This document shows positions 28,164-41,539 of a stretch of DNA of 64,000 nt, piece after piece. The number at the start of each line of letters is the position of its first letter. Position 1 is the stretch's first letter. The stretch lies in NCBI RefSeq assembly GCF_021568315.1, contig NZ_JAKGSI010000002.1:310001-374000 (forward strand). The letters are read 5' to 3'. Made by a program: the position numbers and the translations under genes. The stretch comes from Corynebacterium uropygiale (lineage in GTDB: Bacteria; Actinomycetota; Actinomycetes; Mycobacteriales; Mycobacteriaceae). Below the pieces are notes generated by a model, which saw only the letters and a program-made list of their open reading frames with translations, searched no databases and was not told the DNA's origin.

Positions 28164-29375
28164 ATGCTTCGTTGGACCACCGCAGGAGAATCCCACGGCC
28201 AGGCCTTGGTTGCCATCATCGAACAGATTCCGGCTCACGTGTCGGTCACCCGGGAGGAGGTGTCGCGCCAGTTGGCGCGCCGCCGCCTGGGCTATGGGCG
28301 CGGCGCCCGGATGAAGTTTGAAGCAGACGAGGTGACCTTCCTCGGCGGCGTCCGCCATGGCGAGACGCTGGGCTCTCCGGTGGCCATCATGATCGGGAAC
28401 ACCGAGTGGCCGAAGTGGACCACCATCATGTCGGCGGACCCCCTGGATCCCGAGGACCCGGAGGCCGCCCGAGCGATGTCCTCCGGCCGCGGGGCGAAGC
28501 TCACCCGCCCCCGCCCCGGGCACGCCGACTTCGCCGGAATGGTGAAGTACGAGCACGAGGAGGCCCGGCCCATCCTCGAGCGCTCCTCCGCCCGCGAGAC
28601 GGCCGCGCGCGTGGCGGTAGGGACCGTCGCACGGAATTTCCTCCGCGAGGTCCTCGGCGTCGAGATCCTTTCGCACGTCATCTCCATCGGCCCGAGCGAG
28701 CCCTACCGCGGCCCCGCGCCCACCCCTCAAGACCTCGACGCCATCGACGCCTCCCCGGTGCGCGCGTTCTCCCCGGAGGCGGAGGCCTCGATGATCGCGG
28801 AGATCGAGTCCGCGAAGAAGGCGGGGGACACGCTCGGCGGCGTGGTGGAGGTCGTGGTCGATGGCCTTCCGATCGGGCTGGGCAGCCATGTCAGCGGGGA
28901 GAGCAGGCTCGACGCCCAGCTGGCGCAGGCTGTCATGAGCATCCAGGCGATCAAGGGCGTGGAGATCGGCGATGGCTTCGAGGAAGCCCGGCGCCGCGGA
29001 TCGGAAGCCCACGATGAAATGGTCCGGGACGGGGACACCGTCACGCGGCTCTCGAATCGCGCCGGCGGGCTGGAGGGCGGCATGACGAACGGGCAGCCAC
29101 TCGTCGTCCGGGCGGCGATGAAGCCGATCTCCACAGTGCCGCGCGCCCTGAAGACCGTCGACATGGCGAGTGGCCAGCCCGCAACGGGCATTCACCAGCG
29201 CTCCGATGTGTGCGCGGTGCCGGCGGCGGGGGTCGTGGCGGAGTCGATGGTGGCTCTCGTGCTCGCGCGCGCCGTGCTGGAGAAGTTCGGTGGGGATAGT
29301 GTGGCAGAGGTTCGACGCAATTATGAGCAGTACTGTGCCCAGGTAAAGGAGCGGTTGGAGTTTGACCATGAATGA
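28164..29375 (+). CDS. aroC: Chorismate synthase
   Basis: AroC converts EPSP to chorismate using reduced FMN. The 403 residues start [24 protein letters not shown] and contain [38 protein letters not shown] and the C-terminal signature [20 protein letters not shown] 28164 lies 16 bp after the prepilin-peptidase gene. It overlaps aroK by 8 bp and begins aroC-aroK-aroB-aroQ. Confidence 0.96.
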   Translation: MLRWTTAGESHGQALVAIIEQIPAHVSVTREEVSRQLARRRLGYGRGARMKFEADEVTFLGGVRHGETLGSPVAIMIGNTEWPKWTTIMSADPLDPEDPEAARAMSSGRGAKLTRPRPGHADFAGMVKYEHEEARPILERSSARETAARVAVGTVARNFLREVLGVEILSHVISIGPSEPYRGPAPTPQDLDAIDASPVRAFSPEAEASMIAEIESAKKAGDTLGGVVEVVVDGLPIGLGSHVSGESRLDAQLAQAVMSIQAIKGVEIGDGFEEARRRGSEAHDEMVRDGDTVTRLSNRAGGLEGGMTNGQPLVVRAAMKPISTVPRALKTVDMASGQPATGIHQRSDVCAVPAAGVVAESMVALVLARAVLEKFGGDSVAEVRRNYEQYCAQVKERLEFDHE

Positions 29376-29895
29376 GCAGGCAGTCGCAGCACCGCGGTTG
29401 GTTCTCGTCGGGATGCCCGGGGCGGGTAAGTCGACGATTGCTCGGCGTCTTGGGCGCGCGCTCAACCTTCCAGTGATCGACACGGACCACATCATCGAGG
29501 AGGAGTACGGCACAGCGTGCGGGGAGATCTTCTCGGAAAAGGGTGAGCCGGCGTTCCGCGAGATCGAGGCGGAGACGGTGGCCCAGGCACTGCACCGGCC
29601 GGGGATCCTCTCGCTCGGCGGAGGCGCGGTGCTCACGGCGTCCACCCGGCAGCTTCTTCTCACTCACGACGTCATCTGGCTCGATGTCAGCGTGGAGGAG
29701 GGCGCGCGCAGGACGGCGGGGGACACGAACCGCCCGATCCTCGCTGCGGAGGATCCCGTCGCCCACTACCGGGAGCTCCACGACGCGCGCGTGCCCCTCT
29801 ACCAGGAAGTGATGTCCTTCCGGGTTCGGACAGACCAGCGCAAACCCCAGCAGGTGGTGGCGGATATCCTCGGCTACCTCGACACCCTGGACTAG
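29368..29895 (+). CDS. aroK: Shikimate kinase
   Basis: AroK phosphorylates shikimate to shikimate-3-phosphate. The 175 residues contain the P-loop [15 protein letters not shown] (~16-30), the substrate Asp in IDTDHIIE, and [10 protein letters not shown] chose ATG 29368 because it gives the normal length; TTG 29362 is alternative. Its start overlaps the end of aroC by 8 bp. Confidence 0.95.
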   Translation: MNEQAVAAPRLVLVGMPGAGKSTIARRLGRALNLPVIDTDHIIEEEYGTACGEIFSEKGEPAFREIEAETVAQALHRPGILSLGGGAVLTASTRQLLLTHDVIWLDVSVEEGARRTAGDTNRPILAAEDPVAHYRELHDARVPLYQEVMSFRVRTDQRKPQQVVADILGYLDTLD

Positions 29896-29957
29896 GACAC
29901 CGCCGCCCGCCTCCCCACGAGACGCCCTCAGACCCACCACATCCGAAGGAGTACCCC

Positions 29958-31061
29958 ATGACAATCACGGTTCCCGTTGACGGGCCGCATCCCTACGAGG
30001 TGACGATCGGCGAGGGGCTCTCCCCGGCGATCGCCGAGCGTGCGGCGGCAGTCTCTGGCGCGCGCAAGGCCGCCATCGTCTTCCAGGAGCCCCTGCGCGG
30101 CGTGGTGGATGATATCGCCGCGGCGGTGCGTGAGCAGGGCCTCGAGGTCATCGAGTGCCCCGTCCCCGACGCCGAGGAGGGCAAGACCCTGGAGGTTGCC
30201 GGTGCCCTGTGGGATCGTCTCGGCGAGGCGGAGTGCGGGCGACGAGACGTCGTCATCGGCGTGGGCGGGGGAGCGGCGACGGACCTTGCCGGCTTCGTGG
30301 CCGCCTGCTGGATGCGGGGGATCACCGTCATCCAGGTGCCCACCACGCTGCTCGCGATGGTCGACGCCGCCGTGGGCGGGAAGACGGGCGTCAACACCGC
30401 CGCGGGGAAGAACCTCGTGGGGGCTTTCCATGAGCCCGACGCCGTCTTCATCGACACCGATCGCCTTGGCACACTGCCGCGAGGGGAGATCGTCGCCGGC
30501 AGCGCGGAGATCATCAAGACGGGCATGATCGCCGACCCTGTCATCCTGGAGCGCTATGAGCAGGACCCCGCGGCCTGTCTGCGCCTTGACGGTCATCTCC
30601 CGGAGCTCATCGCCCGCTCGGTGGCGGTCAAAGCCAAGGTTGTGGCCGAGGACCTCCAGGAGGCCGGGCTGCGCGAGATCCTCAACTACGGTCACACCTT
30701 CGGCCACGCCGTAGAGCTGCGGGAACGCTTCCAGTGGCGGCACGGCCAGGCGGTGGCCGTGGGCATGATGTTCGCCGCCTACCTCGCCGAGGAGCTCGGG
30801 CTCATCGATGGCGCGCTCGTCGAGCGGCAGCGTCGCATCCTCGATTCCGTGGGCCTTCCCACCACCTATGAGGGTGGACACTTCGAGGAGCTCCGGGCCG
30901 GGATGCAGCGCGACAAGAAGAATCGTCGAGGTCACCTGCGCTTCGTCCTTCTCGACGGCGAGGTCGCCCGCATGACCCGCGCGGAGCAGCCGGCAGAGGA
31001 GGCACTCCGGGCCGCCTATGAACGGCTCAGCGGGGAGGCCACGACGACACCTGCACGATAA
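29958..31061 (+). CDS. aroB: 3-Dehydroquinate synthase
   Basis: AroB cyclises DAHP to 3-dehydroquinate (NAD and metal dependent). The 367 residues contain [38 protein letters not shown] and the metal-binding [14 protein letters not shown] 29958 has GAAGGAG upstream. It is separated from aroK by 62 bp and from aroQ by 9 bp. Confidence 0.96.
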   Translation: MTITVPVDGPHPYEVTIGEGLSPAIAERAAAVSGARKAAIVFQEPLRGVVDDIAAAVREQGLEVIECPVPDAEEGKTLEVAGALWDRLGEAECGRRDVVIGVGGGAATDLAGFVAACWMRGITVIQVPTTLLAMVDAAVGGKTGVNTAAGKNLVGAFHEPDAVFIDTDRLGTLPRGEIVAGSAEIIKTGMIADPVILERYEQDPAACLRLDGHLPELIARSVAVKAKVVAEDLQEAGLREILNYGHTFGHAVELRERFQWRHGQAVAVGMMFAAYLAEELGLIDGALVERQRRILDSVGLPTTYEGGHFEELRAGMQRDKKNRRGHLRFVLLDGEVARMTRAEQPAEEALRAAYERLSGEATTTPAR

Positions 31062-31070
31062 GGAGGAGCA

Positions 31071-31535
31071 GTGAAAGTTCTCGTTCTTCATGGACCCAAC
31101 CTCGACCGCCTGGGCAAGAGGCAGCCGCACATTTATGGGCACCAGACGTTGGCCGACATCGAAGAGAATCTCCGCCGGCGCGGGGAGGAGCTCGGGCTGG
31201 AGGTAGAGAGCCGCCAGAGCAATGCGGAGTCCCAGCTCATCGACTGGGCGCATGAGGCGGCGGACCAGCACTGGCCCGTCATCATCAACCCGGGTGGGTT
31301 GACCCACACCTCGGTGGCGCTGCGCGATGCCCTCGTCGAGCTCAATGACGAGGGAAACCACGGTTTCGTCGAGGTTCACCTCTCCAACATCCATGCCCGC
31401 GAGGAATTCCGCCATCACAGTTATCTCTCGCCGATCGCGAGGGGAGTCATCGCGGGACTCGGCGCTCACGGGTATGTTCTGGCCTTAGAGTACGTCGCTG
31501 CGCAGGTGGAATCCGCCGCCGCAGCAGGCAACTAG
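31071..31535 (+). CDS. aroQ: Type II 3-dehydroquinate dehydratase
   Basis: AroQ dehydrates 3-dehydroquinate to 3-dehydroshikimate. The 154-residue type II enzyme shows [18 protein letters not shown] with the active-site loop Arg and Tyr, [17 protein letters not shown], and [20 protein letters not shown] with the catalytic His. GTG 31071 follows AAGGAGGAG. It completes the aro run. Confidence 0.96.
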   Translation: MKVLVLHGPNLDRLGKRQPHIYGHQTLADIEENLRRRGEELGLEVESRQSNAESQLIDWAHEAADQHWPVIINPGGLTHTSVALRDALVELNDEGNHGFVEVHLSNIHAREEFRHHSYLSPIARGVIAGLGAHGYVLALEYVAAQVESAAAAGN

Positions 31536-31563
31536 ACGAATACACGAACGAGGAAGGGTCGTT

Positions 31564-32655
31564 ATGGCTTTGGCTGATACGCGCTATGCGGATCGTCGAC
31601 GCAAGCTTGCCGCGGAGATCGCGGGCCGTCGGATCGATACGCTCCTGGTCACCAATCTCATCCACGTGGGGTACCTCTCCGGATTCCGGGGCTCGAATGC
31701 GGCTCTTCTTGTGTCGACGGACTTGAGTGCCCGCATCTGCACGGATGGGCGCTATACCACGCAGATCGCGGAGGAAGCCCCCGACATCCCGGCGCTCATC
31801 GCCCGGCCGAGCGCCGAGGCCCTCCTCCGCGAGGTCACAGGCCCGCGCCGCATTGGCTTCGAGGCCGACGCGGTGTCTGTCTCCCAGTTGGAATCCTTCC
31901 GTGAGGCCTGCGCGGAGGACGTCGAGCTCGTGCCCGTGACAGGCCTCGTCGAGGCACTGCGCGAGGTGAAGGACCCCCAGGAGCTCGAGGATCTGCGCTC
32001 GATTGCCAGCCTCGCGACGCAGGCGCTGGCCGATCTCCTCGAGGCGGGGGAGCTCGCTGTGGGGAGGACGGAGCGGGAGGTCGCCGCGGACCTTGAGTAC
32101 CGGATGCGGCGCCTGGGCTCGGAGCGGACCAGCTTTGACACGATTGTGGCCTCGGGGCCGAACTCGGCGAAGCCGCACCACGGCGCCTCCGATCGGGTGA
32201 TCGCCCGCGGGGACATCGTCACCATCGACTACGGGGCCTACCGCGAGGGGGCCAACTCGGATGCGACCCGCAGCTTCATCATGGGGGAGGCCTCGGACTT
32301 CTCCCGGGAGATCTACGAGGTGGTGCTGGAGGCGCAGCTGGCCGGCATCGCCGCGGCGCGGCCTGGCGCCCGGCTAGTGGACGTCGACGCCGCCTGCCGC
32401 AGGGTCATCGCGGACGCCGGCTATGGGGAGTACTTCGTTCACTCGACCGGCCACGGCGTGGGCCTGGAGGTCCACGAGGCGCCCTTTGCCTCCCAATCCG
32501 GGGTCGGCGAGTTGCGCGAGGGAATGACGCTCACCATCGAGCCGGGTATTTACGTGCCGGGCAAGGGCGGGGTCCGCATTGAAGACACCCTCATCATCAC
32601 GCGCGGGGATGCGGAGATCATTACCGGTGTCTCCAAGGACCTCACGGTGGTGTAG
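31564..32655 (+). CDS. pepQ: Xaa-Pro aminopeptidase/dipeptidase (M24 family)
   Basis: This 363-residue M24B metallopeptidase should cleave X-Pro bonds in peptides. The N-terminal creatinase-like domain is followed by the pita-bread domain with metal ligands in VTIDYGAYREGANSDATRSF (two Asp), HSTGHGVGLEVHE (His), TIEPGIYVPGKGG (Glu) and VRIEDTL (Glu). It lies between aroQ and efp, as in many actinobacteria and firmicutes. PepQ versus PepP cannot be distinguished by sequence alone. Confidence 0.9.
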   Translation: MALADTRYADRRRKLAAEIAGRRIDTLLVTNLIHVGYLSGFRGSNAALLVSTDLSARICTDGRYTTQIAEEAPDIPALIARPSAEALLREVTGPRRIGFEADAVSVSQLESFREACAEDVELVPVTGLVEALREVKDPQELEDLRSIASLATQALADLLEAGELAVGRTEREVAADLEYRMRRLGSERTSFDTIVASGPNSAKPHHGASDRVIARGDIVTIDYGAYREGANSDATRSFIMGEASDFSREIYEVVLEAQLAGIAAARPGARLVDVDAACRRVIADAGYGEYFVHSTGHGVGLEVHEAPFASQSGVGELREGMTLTIEPGIYVPGKGGVRIEDTLIITRGDAEIITGVSKDLTVV

Positions 32656-32657
32656 GG

Positions 32658-32663
32658 TATAAA
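32658..32663 (+). promoter_or_regulatory. -10 element of efp
   Basis: TATAAA lies 2 bp after the pepQ stop and predicts a ~40-nt leader containing AGAGGAG before GTG 32712. GATATT at 32667-32672 is an alternative. Confidence 0.4.
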
Positions 32664-32711
32664 CCCGATATTTGACCCGGTTTTCTCGATTCACAAGAGG
32701 AGTTAACGTCA

Positions 32712-33275
32712 GTGGCTACCACTGCAGATTTTAAGAACGGTCTCGTCCTGAAAATTGACAACAAGCTTCAGCAGATCGTGGAATTCCAGCACGTGAAGCC
32801 GGGCAAGGGGCCCGCCTTCGTGCGCACCAAGCTCAAGGACGTCGTCTCCGGCAAGGTCACCGATAAGACCTTCAACGCTGGTGTGAAGGTGGAGACCGCG
32901 ACGGTCGACCGCCGCGACATGACCTACCTCTACTTCGACGGCAGCTCCTACGTCGTCATGGACGATAAGACCTTCGAGCAGGTCGAGCTTCCGGCCGAGA
33001 AGTTCGGTGACGCGGCGCGCTTCCTCCTGGAGAACATGCGCGTCCAGGTCTCCTTCCACGAGGGCGACGCCCTCTTCGCGGAGCTGCCCACCTCCGTGGA
33101 CCTGAAGATCGAGCACACCGATCCGGGTCTGCAGGGTGACCGCTCCACCGGCGGCACCAAGCCCGCCACCCTCGAGACCGGCGCGGAGATCCAGGTCCCG
33201 CTCTTCCTGGAGACCGGCAACGTCGTCAAGGTGGACACCCGGGATGGCTCCTACCTCTCCCGCGTGTCGAACTAA
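32712..33275 (+). CDS. efp: Translation elongation factor P
   Basis: EF-P relieves ribosome stalling at polyproline stretches. The 187 residues give three beta-barrel domains; the functional loop reads VKPGKGPAF near residue 29-37. This is the PGKGP-type loop, a subgroup reported to work without Lys modification, consistent with no epmA/epmB or ymfI gene nearby. The C-terminus GSYLSRVSN is typical. GTG 32712 follows AGAGGAG. nusB follows after 20 bp. Confidence 0.96.
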   Translation: MATTADFKNGLVLKIDNKLQQIVEFQHVKPGKGPAFVRTKLKDVVSGKVTDKTFNAGVKVETATVDRRDMTYLYFDGSSYVVMDDKTFEQVELPAEKFGDAARFLLENMRVQVSFHEGDALFAELPTSVDLKIEHTDPGLQGDRSTGGTKPATLETGAEIQVPLFLETGNVVKVDTRDGSYLSRVSN

Positions 33276-33295
33276 AGCGGCCCATCGAGAACTCA

Positions 33296-33964
33296 GTGAG
33301 CGAAACTGCAGTGGAAAAGAATTCGAGGAAGAACAACCGGCGCCACGGGGCCCGGTATCGTGCCCGGCGCCGCGCCGTGGACATTCTCTTCGAGGCCGAG
33401 GCTCGAGACATCGATCCGGTGGCCATCGTGGAAGACCGCGTTGAGCTGTCCCGCCGGCCTGATCAGCCGGTGAAGCCTATCGCGGACTACACGAGAACCA
33501 TTGTGGCCGGGGTGGCCGTCGAGTTGGACCGCATCGATGATGTGTTGGATGCCGTCCTCGCCGACGACTGGGAGCTGCACCGCATTCCCGCGGTGGACCG
33601 CGCGATCCTGCGCATGTCCGCTTGGGAGCTGCTGTTCAACCCCGACGTGCCGCGCCCCACCGCCGTGGTGGAGGGCGTAGAGCTCGCGAGTGAGTACGCC
33701 GATGAGGAGGCCTCCTCCTACATCAATGCCCTCCTCGACGACGTAGCGAAGAAGGCCGAGCACTTCCGCGAGGAATTCCAGCGCGAAGACGAGGAGGCCG
33801 AAGGCTCCGAGGAGCCGGAGAGTACCCCGACGGAGGACGCCACGGAGGAGCCCGCCGAGGCGCCGGCGCCGGAGACCGAGGTGGCCGTCGAGACCCCGGA
33901 TACGCCGGAGAACCCGGAGAACTCTGAGCCCCAGGAGCCTGAGGAGTCTCCCCAGGAATCCTAG
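33296..33964 (+). CDS. nusB: Transcription antitermination protein NusB with long acidic tail
   Basis: NusB binds boxA RNA with NusE in rRNA antitermination. Residues ~15-160 are the NusB fold, with [41 protein letters not shown] and [28 protein letters not shown]. The final 60 residues are unusual: 21 Glu and 11 Pro and almost no basic residues. GTG 33296 is chosen although no good ribosome-binding site is seen; GTG 33311 is alternative. It ends in a strong terminator before pyrR. Confidence 0.93.
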   Translation: MSETAVEKNSRKNNRRHGARYRARRRAVDILFEAEARDIDPVAIVEDRVELSRRPDQPVKPIADYTRTIVAGVAVELDRIDDVLDAVLADDWELHRIPAVDRAILRMSAWELLFNPDVPRPTAVVEGVELASEYADEEASSYINALLDDVAKKAEHFREEFQREDEEAEGSEEPESTPTEDATEEPAEAPAPETEVAVETPDTPENPENSEPQEPEESPQES

Positions 33965-33976
33965 AATTCCCCTGCT

Positions 33977-34008
33977 GCGCAGGCCCATCACTGGAGATGG
34001 GCCTGCGC
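33977..34008 (+). terminator. Terminator after nusB
   Basis: A 13-bp perfect stem (33977-33989 with 33996-34008, inner arms GCAGGCCCATC/GATGGGCCTGC) has a 6-nt loop and is followed by TTTGCT. It insulates nusB from pyrR. Confidence 0.85.
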
Positions 34009-34013
34009 TTTGC

Positions 34014-34019
34014 TATGAT
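34014..34019 (+). promoter_or_regulatory. -10 element of the pyr operon
   Basis: TATGAT immediately follows the nusB terminator and predicts a start near 34026, giving a ~58-nt leader that holds the PyrR-type hairpin. Confidence 0.55.
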
Positions 34020-34043
34020 CGGGGACGGTTCATCAATCAGACA

Positions 34044-34079
34044 TCCTTTAATGACCGCACAGAGAGGCGGGGAAGGAGG
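34044..34079 (+). promoter_or_regulatory. PyrR-binding RNA hairpin over the pyrR ribosome-binding site
   Basis: In the leader RNA, TCCTT (34044-34048) pairs with AAGGA (34073-34077). Above it, CCGC (34055-34058) pairs with GCGG (34067-34070), with loop ACAGAGAG. The CAGAGAGG loop and the upstream TTTAA match the conserved PyrR-binding loop of Bacillus and mycobacterial pyr leaders. The lower stem includes the AAGGAGG Shine-Dalgarno, so UMP-PyrR binding should block translation. Confidence 0.75.
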
Positions 34080-34084
34080 TCACG

Positions 34085-34657
34085 ATGAGTGAAAACGCCG
34101 CGTCCACGACGGAGCTCATGTCGAGCGACGACGTCGGACGTACCGTCGCACGCATCGCGCACCAAATCATTGAAAAAACGGCGCTCGACGAGGCAGATGC
34201 TCAGCCCGTCGTGCTACTAGGAATTCCATCGGGAGGGGTGCCGCTCGCGGAGCGCTTGGCGGCACGGATCACTGAGTTTTCGGGGGTTGAGGTATCCGCG
34301 GGGGCCTTGGACGTCACCCTGTATCGCGATGATCTTCGCAGCACCCCGCACCGCGCATTGAGGCCCACGCGCATCCCCGCGGGCGGGATCGAGGGGCGCA
34401 CGGTCATCCTCGTCGATGATGTTCTCTACTCCGGCCGAACCATCCGCGCGGCGCTGGATGCCCTCCGCGATATCGGTCGGCCCGACACCGTCCAGCTGGC
34501 CGTCCTCGTTGATCGGGGCCACCGTCAGCTGCCCATCCGGGCGGACTATGTGGGCAAGAATCTGCCGACCTCGCGGGCGGAAAAGATCACCGTCCTTCTA
34601 GAACCGATCGATGACCGGGACGCCGTCGAGTTGAGCCCGGGGGAGAAGGAAAAGTGA
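34085..34657 (+). CDS. pyrR: PyrR: pyr mRNA-binding regulator / uracil phosphoribosyltransferase
   Basis: PyrR binds pyr leader RNA when bound to UMP and has some uracil phosphoribosyltransferase activity. The 190 residues contain the PRPP-binding signature [21 protein letters not shown] (~102-122, key DDVLYSGRT), the N-terminal [14 protein letters not shown] and [23 protein letters not shown] 34085 follows AGGAGG. It leads pyrR-pyrB-pyrC-carA-carB-pyrF and overlaps pyrB by 4 bp (GTGA). Confidence 0.96.
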   Translation: MSENAASTTELMSSDDVGRTVARIAHQIIEKTALDEADAQPVVLLGIPSGGVPLAERLAARITEFSGVEVSAGALDVTLYRDDLRSTPHRALRPTRIPAGGIEGRTVILVDDVLYSGRTIRAALDALRDIGRPDTVQLAVLVDRGHRQLPIRADYVGKNLPTSRAEKITVLLEPIDDRDAVELSPGEKEK

Positions 34658-35622
34658 AGCACTTGCTGAGCATCGCGGATCTCAGCCGCGATGAAATCAT
34701 TGAGCTCATGGATGAGGCCGACCGCTTCCGGGAGGCTATCGAGGGGCGGGAGGTGAAGAAGCTCCCGACACTGCGGGGGCGCACCATTTACACACTCTTC
34801 TACGAGAATTCCACCCGTACCCGCTCCTCCTTTGAAACCGCCGGGAAGTGGATGAGCGCGGATGTCATCAACATTTCCGCCTCATCCTCCTCGGTGGCCA
34901 AGGGGGAGTCTTTGAAGGACACCGGCGCAACGCTGGCGGCCATTGGCGCGGATGCCATCATCATCCGGCATCCGAACTCCGGGGCGGCGCAGCTTCTCGC
35001 GCACTGGCTCGACGAGGATGCCCAGCACCCGACGAACCCGCACCCCGGTTCGAGCCCGGCCATCATCAACGCCGGCGACGGTGCCCATCAGCACCCCACG
35101 CAGGCTCTCCTCGACGCGGTGACGATGCGCCAGCGGATGGGGGAGATCGCCGGCCGGAAGATCGTCATCGTGGGGGATTGCCTCCACTCGCGTGTGGTGC
35201 GCTCCAATGTGGACCTTCTCAGCACGCTGGGCGCCGAGGTGGTCCTCGTCGCGCCCCCGACGCTTCTGCCGTATGGAGTGGAGTCCTGGCCGGTGCGCGC
35301 CACCAGCGATTTCGACGCCGAAATCCCCGACGCCGACGCCATCATGATGCTCCGCGTGCAGGCCGAGCGCATGCATGGCGGATTCTTTCCCTCGCACCGC
35401 GAGTACGCGGCCCTCTTCGGGCTCAGCCAGGAGCGCAGCCGCCGCATGAAGAAGGATGCCTTCGTCATGCACCCCGGCCCGATGCTGCGCGGCATGGAGA
35501 TTAACTATGCCGTGGCGGATGCCCCGCACACTGCGGTGCTCCAGCAGGTATCCAACGGTGTTCACGTCCGTATGGCGGTGCTGTTCACGCTCATCGCGGG
35601 GCAGCAGTCGCCGGGTTTCTAA
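34654..35622 (+). CDS. pyrB: Aspartate carbamoyltransferase catalytic chain
   Basis: PyrB joins carbamoyl phosphate and aspartate to carbamoyl aspartate. The 322 residues contain the carbamoyl-phosphate motif [12 protein letters not shown] (~50-61), [27 protein letters not shown] and the aspartate-binding [11 protein letters not shown] 34654 overlaps pyrR. No pyrI regulatory chain is present, as usual in actinobacteria. Confidence 0.96.
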   Translation: MKHLLSIADLSRDEIIELMDEADRFREAIEGREVKKLPTLRGRTIYTLFYENSTRTRSSFETAGKWMSADVINISASSSSVAKGESLKDTGATLAAIGADAIIIRHPNSGAAQLLAHWLDEDAQHPTNPHPGSSPAIINAGDGAHQHPTQALLDAVTMRQRMGEIAGRKIVIVGDCLHSRVVRSNVDLLSTLGAEVVLVAPPTLLPYGVESWPVRATSDFDAEIPDADAIMMLRVQAERMHGGFFPSHREYAALFGLSQERSRRMKKDAFVMHPGPMLRGMEINYAVADAPHTAVLQQVSNGVHVRMAVLFTLIAGQQSPGF

Positions 35623-35643
35623 GAGCAGAACGGGAGAAGAGAG

Positions 35644-36993
35644 ATGACGGAGTATCCAGAAACCGGGCTGCTTGCAGACGCCGAGTCGGGCAGCCTCCTC
35701 ATTCTTCACGCCCGCCCCTATGGGGAGGGCGAGGGCCAGAACGTCCTCATTGAGGACGGGGTCATCGTTGACATGGACGCTGCGGAGGACACCCCGGCGG
35801 ATCGCACGATCGACGCCAAGGGGCAGGTGCTCCTCCCTGGCCTCGTGGACATGCACGTCCACCTGCGCGAGCCGGGCCGGGAGGACACCGAGACCATCGC
35901 CACGGGCTCCGCAGCCGCCGCGAAGGGCGGCTTCACCGCCGTCTTCACCATGGCGAATACCCGCCCCACGGTGGATCAGCCCATCATCGCCGAGGGCATC
36001 TGGGCCAAAGGCCAGCGCATCAACCTCTGCGATGTCCACCCCGTGGGCTCCATCACCAAGGGTCTGGAGGGCAAGGAGCTCACCGAGTTCGGCATGATGG
36101 CCCGCAGCGATGCCCGCGTGCGCATGTTTTCCGACGACGGCAAGTGCGTGGACAATCCCCTCGTCATGCGCCGGGCCTTGGAATACGCCCGGGGCTTGGA
36201 CGTCCTCCTCGCCCAGCACTGCGAGGAGCCCCGGCTCACCGAAGGGGCCGTCGCGCATGAGGGCGAGATCGCCGCGCGGCTGGGGCTTCGCGGCTGGCCG
36301 CGGGCCGCGGAGGAGTCCATCGTTGCGCGCGACGCCCTGCTGGCCAGGGACTATGGCAGTCGCACGCACATCTGCCACGCGAGTACCGAGGGCACGGTGG
36401 AGCTCGTGATCTGGGCGAAGGAGCACGACATTCCGCTCACCGCCGAGGTGACCCCGCACCACCTGCTGCTCACCGACAAGCGACTGGAAACCTATGACGG
36501 CGTCAACCGCGTGAACCCGCCGCTGCGGGAGGATCGCGATGTTCAGGCGCTGCGCCAGGCGCTGCTCGACGGGATCATCGACTGCGTGGCCACCGATCAC
36601 GCCCCGCATGGCTCGGAGGAGAAGTGCTGCGAGTTCGACCTCGCCCGGCCGGGCATGCTGGGCCTGGAGACCTCCCTGGCCATCATCGCGGACACCTTCG
36701 TACGCACGGGCCAGGCGGATTGGCGCTGGCTGGCCAAGGTGATGAGCGAGAAGCCCGCGGAAATCACCCGCCTTCCGGGGCACGGTCGCCCCGTCGCGGT
36801 GGGGGAGCCGGCCAACCTCTGCCTCGTGAACCCGGATGACCCGTGGACCTCCTACGGCCACGAGTCGGAGTCGAAGTCCGTCAATAACCCCTATGAAGGC
36901 ATGGACTTCCACGCTCGGGTGAGCACGACGATCCTCCGCGGGCGCGTGACCTACCAGGACGGGAAGGTGAGCGCCCCGCGGCGAGAGCTATGA
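35644..36993 (+). CDS. pyrC: Dihydroorotase
   Basis: PyrC cyclises carbamoyl aspartate to dihydroorotate. The 449-residue type I enzyme contains the metal-binding [15 protein letters not shown] (~75), the later ligands in CHASTEG and VTPHHLLL, and [14 protein letters not shown] with the catalytic Asp. It ends in TGA that overlaps an ATG (36990) in the carA frame. Confidence 0.95.
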   Translation: MTEYPETGLLADAESGSLLILHARPYGEGEGQNVLIEDGVIVDMDAAEDTPADRTIDAKGQVLLPGLVDMHVHLREPGREDTETIATGSAAAAKGGFTAVFTMANTRPTVDQPIIAEGIWAKGQRINLCDVHPVGSITKGLEGKELTEFGMMARSDARVRMFSDDGKCVDNPLVMRRALEYARGLDVLLAQHCEEPRLTEGAVAHEGEIAARLGLRGWPRAAEESIVARDALLARDYGSRTHICHASTEGTVELVIWAKEHDIPLTAEVTPHHLLLTDKRLETYDGVNRVNPPLREDRDVQALRQALLDGIIDCVATDHAPHGSEEKCCEFDLARPGMLGLETSLAIIADTFVRTGQADWRWLAKVMSEKPAEITRLPGHGRPVAVGEPANLCLVNPDDPWTSYGHESESKSVNNPYEGMDFHARVSTTILRGRVTYQDGKVSAPRREL

Positions 36994-36994
36994 A

Positions 36995-37000
36995 TATAAT
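36995..37000 (+). promoter_or_regulatory. Possible internal promoter before carA
   Basis: A consensus TATAAT lies 2 bp after the pyrC stop in an AT-rich patch (36988-37030) that stands out from the surroundings. It predicts a start near 37007 and a ~43-nt leader before GTG 37050, allowing carAB to be transcribed separately for arginine synthesis. Confidence 0.45.
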
Positions 37001-37049
37001 GCACAACAACGGAAAAATTGCACTGAGTGGGATGCAGAAAGGTGACGCC

Positions 37050-38204
37050 GTGACGTCAGGAACTCATCAGCCAGCCGTGCTGGTTCTCGCCGATGGAAGT
37101 GTCTTCCGGGGCGTGGCTTTCGGGGCGACAGGAACGACGCTCGGAGAGGCCGTCTTCAGCACCGGCATGACGGGCTACCAGGAAACGTTGACGGACCCCT
37201 CCTATCACCGTCAGATCGTCGTCGCGACGGCGCCGCAGATCGGAAACACCGGCTGGAACGACGAGGACAGCGAGTCCCACACCGGCCGCATCTGGGTGGC
37301 GGGCTACGTGATCCGCGACCTCTCCATGACCGTCTCGAACTGGCGCGCCACGCGCTCCCTGGAAGATGAGATGATCGCGCAGGGGATCATCGGCATCCGG
37401 GGTGTGGACACGCGCGCGCTCGTGCGGCGGCTGCGGAACTTCGGTTCCATCAAGGCGGGCATCTTCTCTGGGGAGGACGCCCGCGCGGACGTCGAGGAGC
37501 TGGTCGCGGCCGTGAAGGCCCAGCCGGACATGGCCGGCGCGGACCTCTCCGCCGAGGTCAGCACCACCGAGCCCTACACCCTCGAGCCCGAGGGCGAGGC
37601 CCGCTTCACCGTCGTGGCCTATGACATGGGTATTAAGTCCTCCACCCCGCGGTACCTCGTGCAGCGCGGGATCCGCACCATCGTCGTCCCGGCGAACACG
37701 CCTTTCTCGGAGATCACCTCCTATGATCCCGACGGCGTCTTTGTCTCTAATGGCCCGGGCGACCCCGCCACCGCGGACGCCATGGTGGAGGTGGTCCGCG
37801 AGGTCCTCGCCGCGAAGATCCCCTTCTTTGGCATCTGCTTCGGGAACCAGATCCTCGGCCGGGCGCTGGGTCTTGAGACCTACAAGCTGAAGTTCGGCCA
37901 TCGCGGGATCAACGTGCCGGTCATCGACCACACCACCCAGCGCATCTCGATCACCGCGCAGAACCACGGCTTCGCGCTCAAGGGGCAGGGCGGGGAGCGC
38001 TTCGACTCTGACTTCGGCCCCGCGATCATCACCCACACCTGCCTCAACGACGACGTGGTGGAGGGTGTGGCGCTTGCCGACGGCCGCGCTTTCTCGGTGC
38101 AGTATCACCCGGAGTCCGCCGCCGGCCCCCACGATGCCCAGCCGCTCTTCGACCAGTTCGTGGAGCTCATGTCCGCCGCCCGCTCTGAGACCCAGGAGGC
38201 TTAA
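37050..38204 (+). CDS. carA: Carbamoyl-phosphate synthase small subunit
   Basis: CarA is the glutaminase subunit supplying ammonia to CarB for carbamoyl phosphate (pyrimidines and arginine). The 384 residues have the N-terminal domain ([23 protein letters not shown]) and the class I amidotransferase domain with the catalytic Cys in [17 protein letters not shown] and the His/Glu in [12 protein letters not shown] chose GTG 37050 because AAAGGTGAC precedes it and homology begins there. ATG 36990 (overlapping pyrC) and ATG 37032 are in frame and would add 20 or 6 unconserved residues. Confidence 0.93.
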   Translation: MTSGTHQPAVLVLADGSVFRGVAFGATGTTLGEAVFSTGMTGYQETLTDPSYHRQIVVATAPQIGNTGWNDEDSESHTGRIWVAGYVIRDLSMTVSNWRATRSLEDEMIAQGIIGIRGVDTRALVRRLRNFGSIKAGIFSGEDARADVEELVAAVKAQPDMAGADLSAEVSTTEPYTLEPEGEARFTVVAYDMGIKSSTPRYLVQRGIRTIVVPANTPFSEITSYDPDGVFVSNGPGDPATADAMVEVVREVLAAKIPFFGICFGNQILGRALGLETYKLKFGHRGINVPVIDHTTQRISITAQNHGFALKGQGGERFDSDFGPAIITHTCLNDDVVEGVALADGRAFSVQYHPESAAGPHDAQPLFDQFVELMSAARSETQEA

Positions 38205-38209
38205 CGCAC

Positions 38210-41535
<3,326 letters not shown>

Positions 41536-41539
<4 letters not shown>

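Noticed and set aside
36990..37006. ArgR (ARG) box at the pyrC-carA junction
   Set aside because: The half-sites are one base too close and only partly symmetrical; noted within a finding but not called as a feature.
36990..37049. N-terminal extension of CarA from ATG 36990
   Set aside because: The 20 added residues are encoded by an AT-rich patch with a consensus -10 and do not resemble CarA; GTG 37050 has a good ribosome-binding site.
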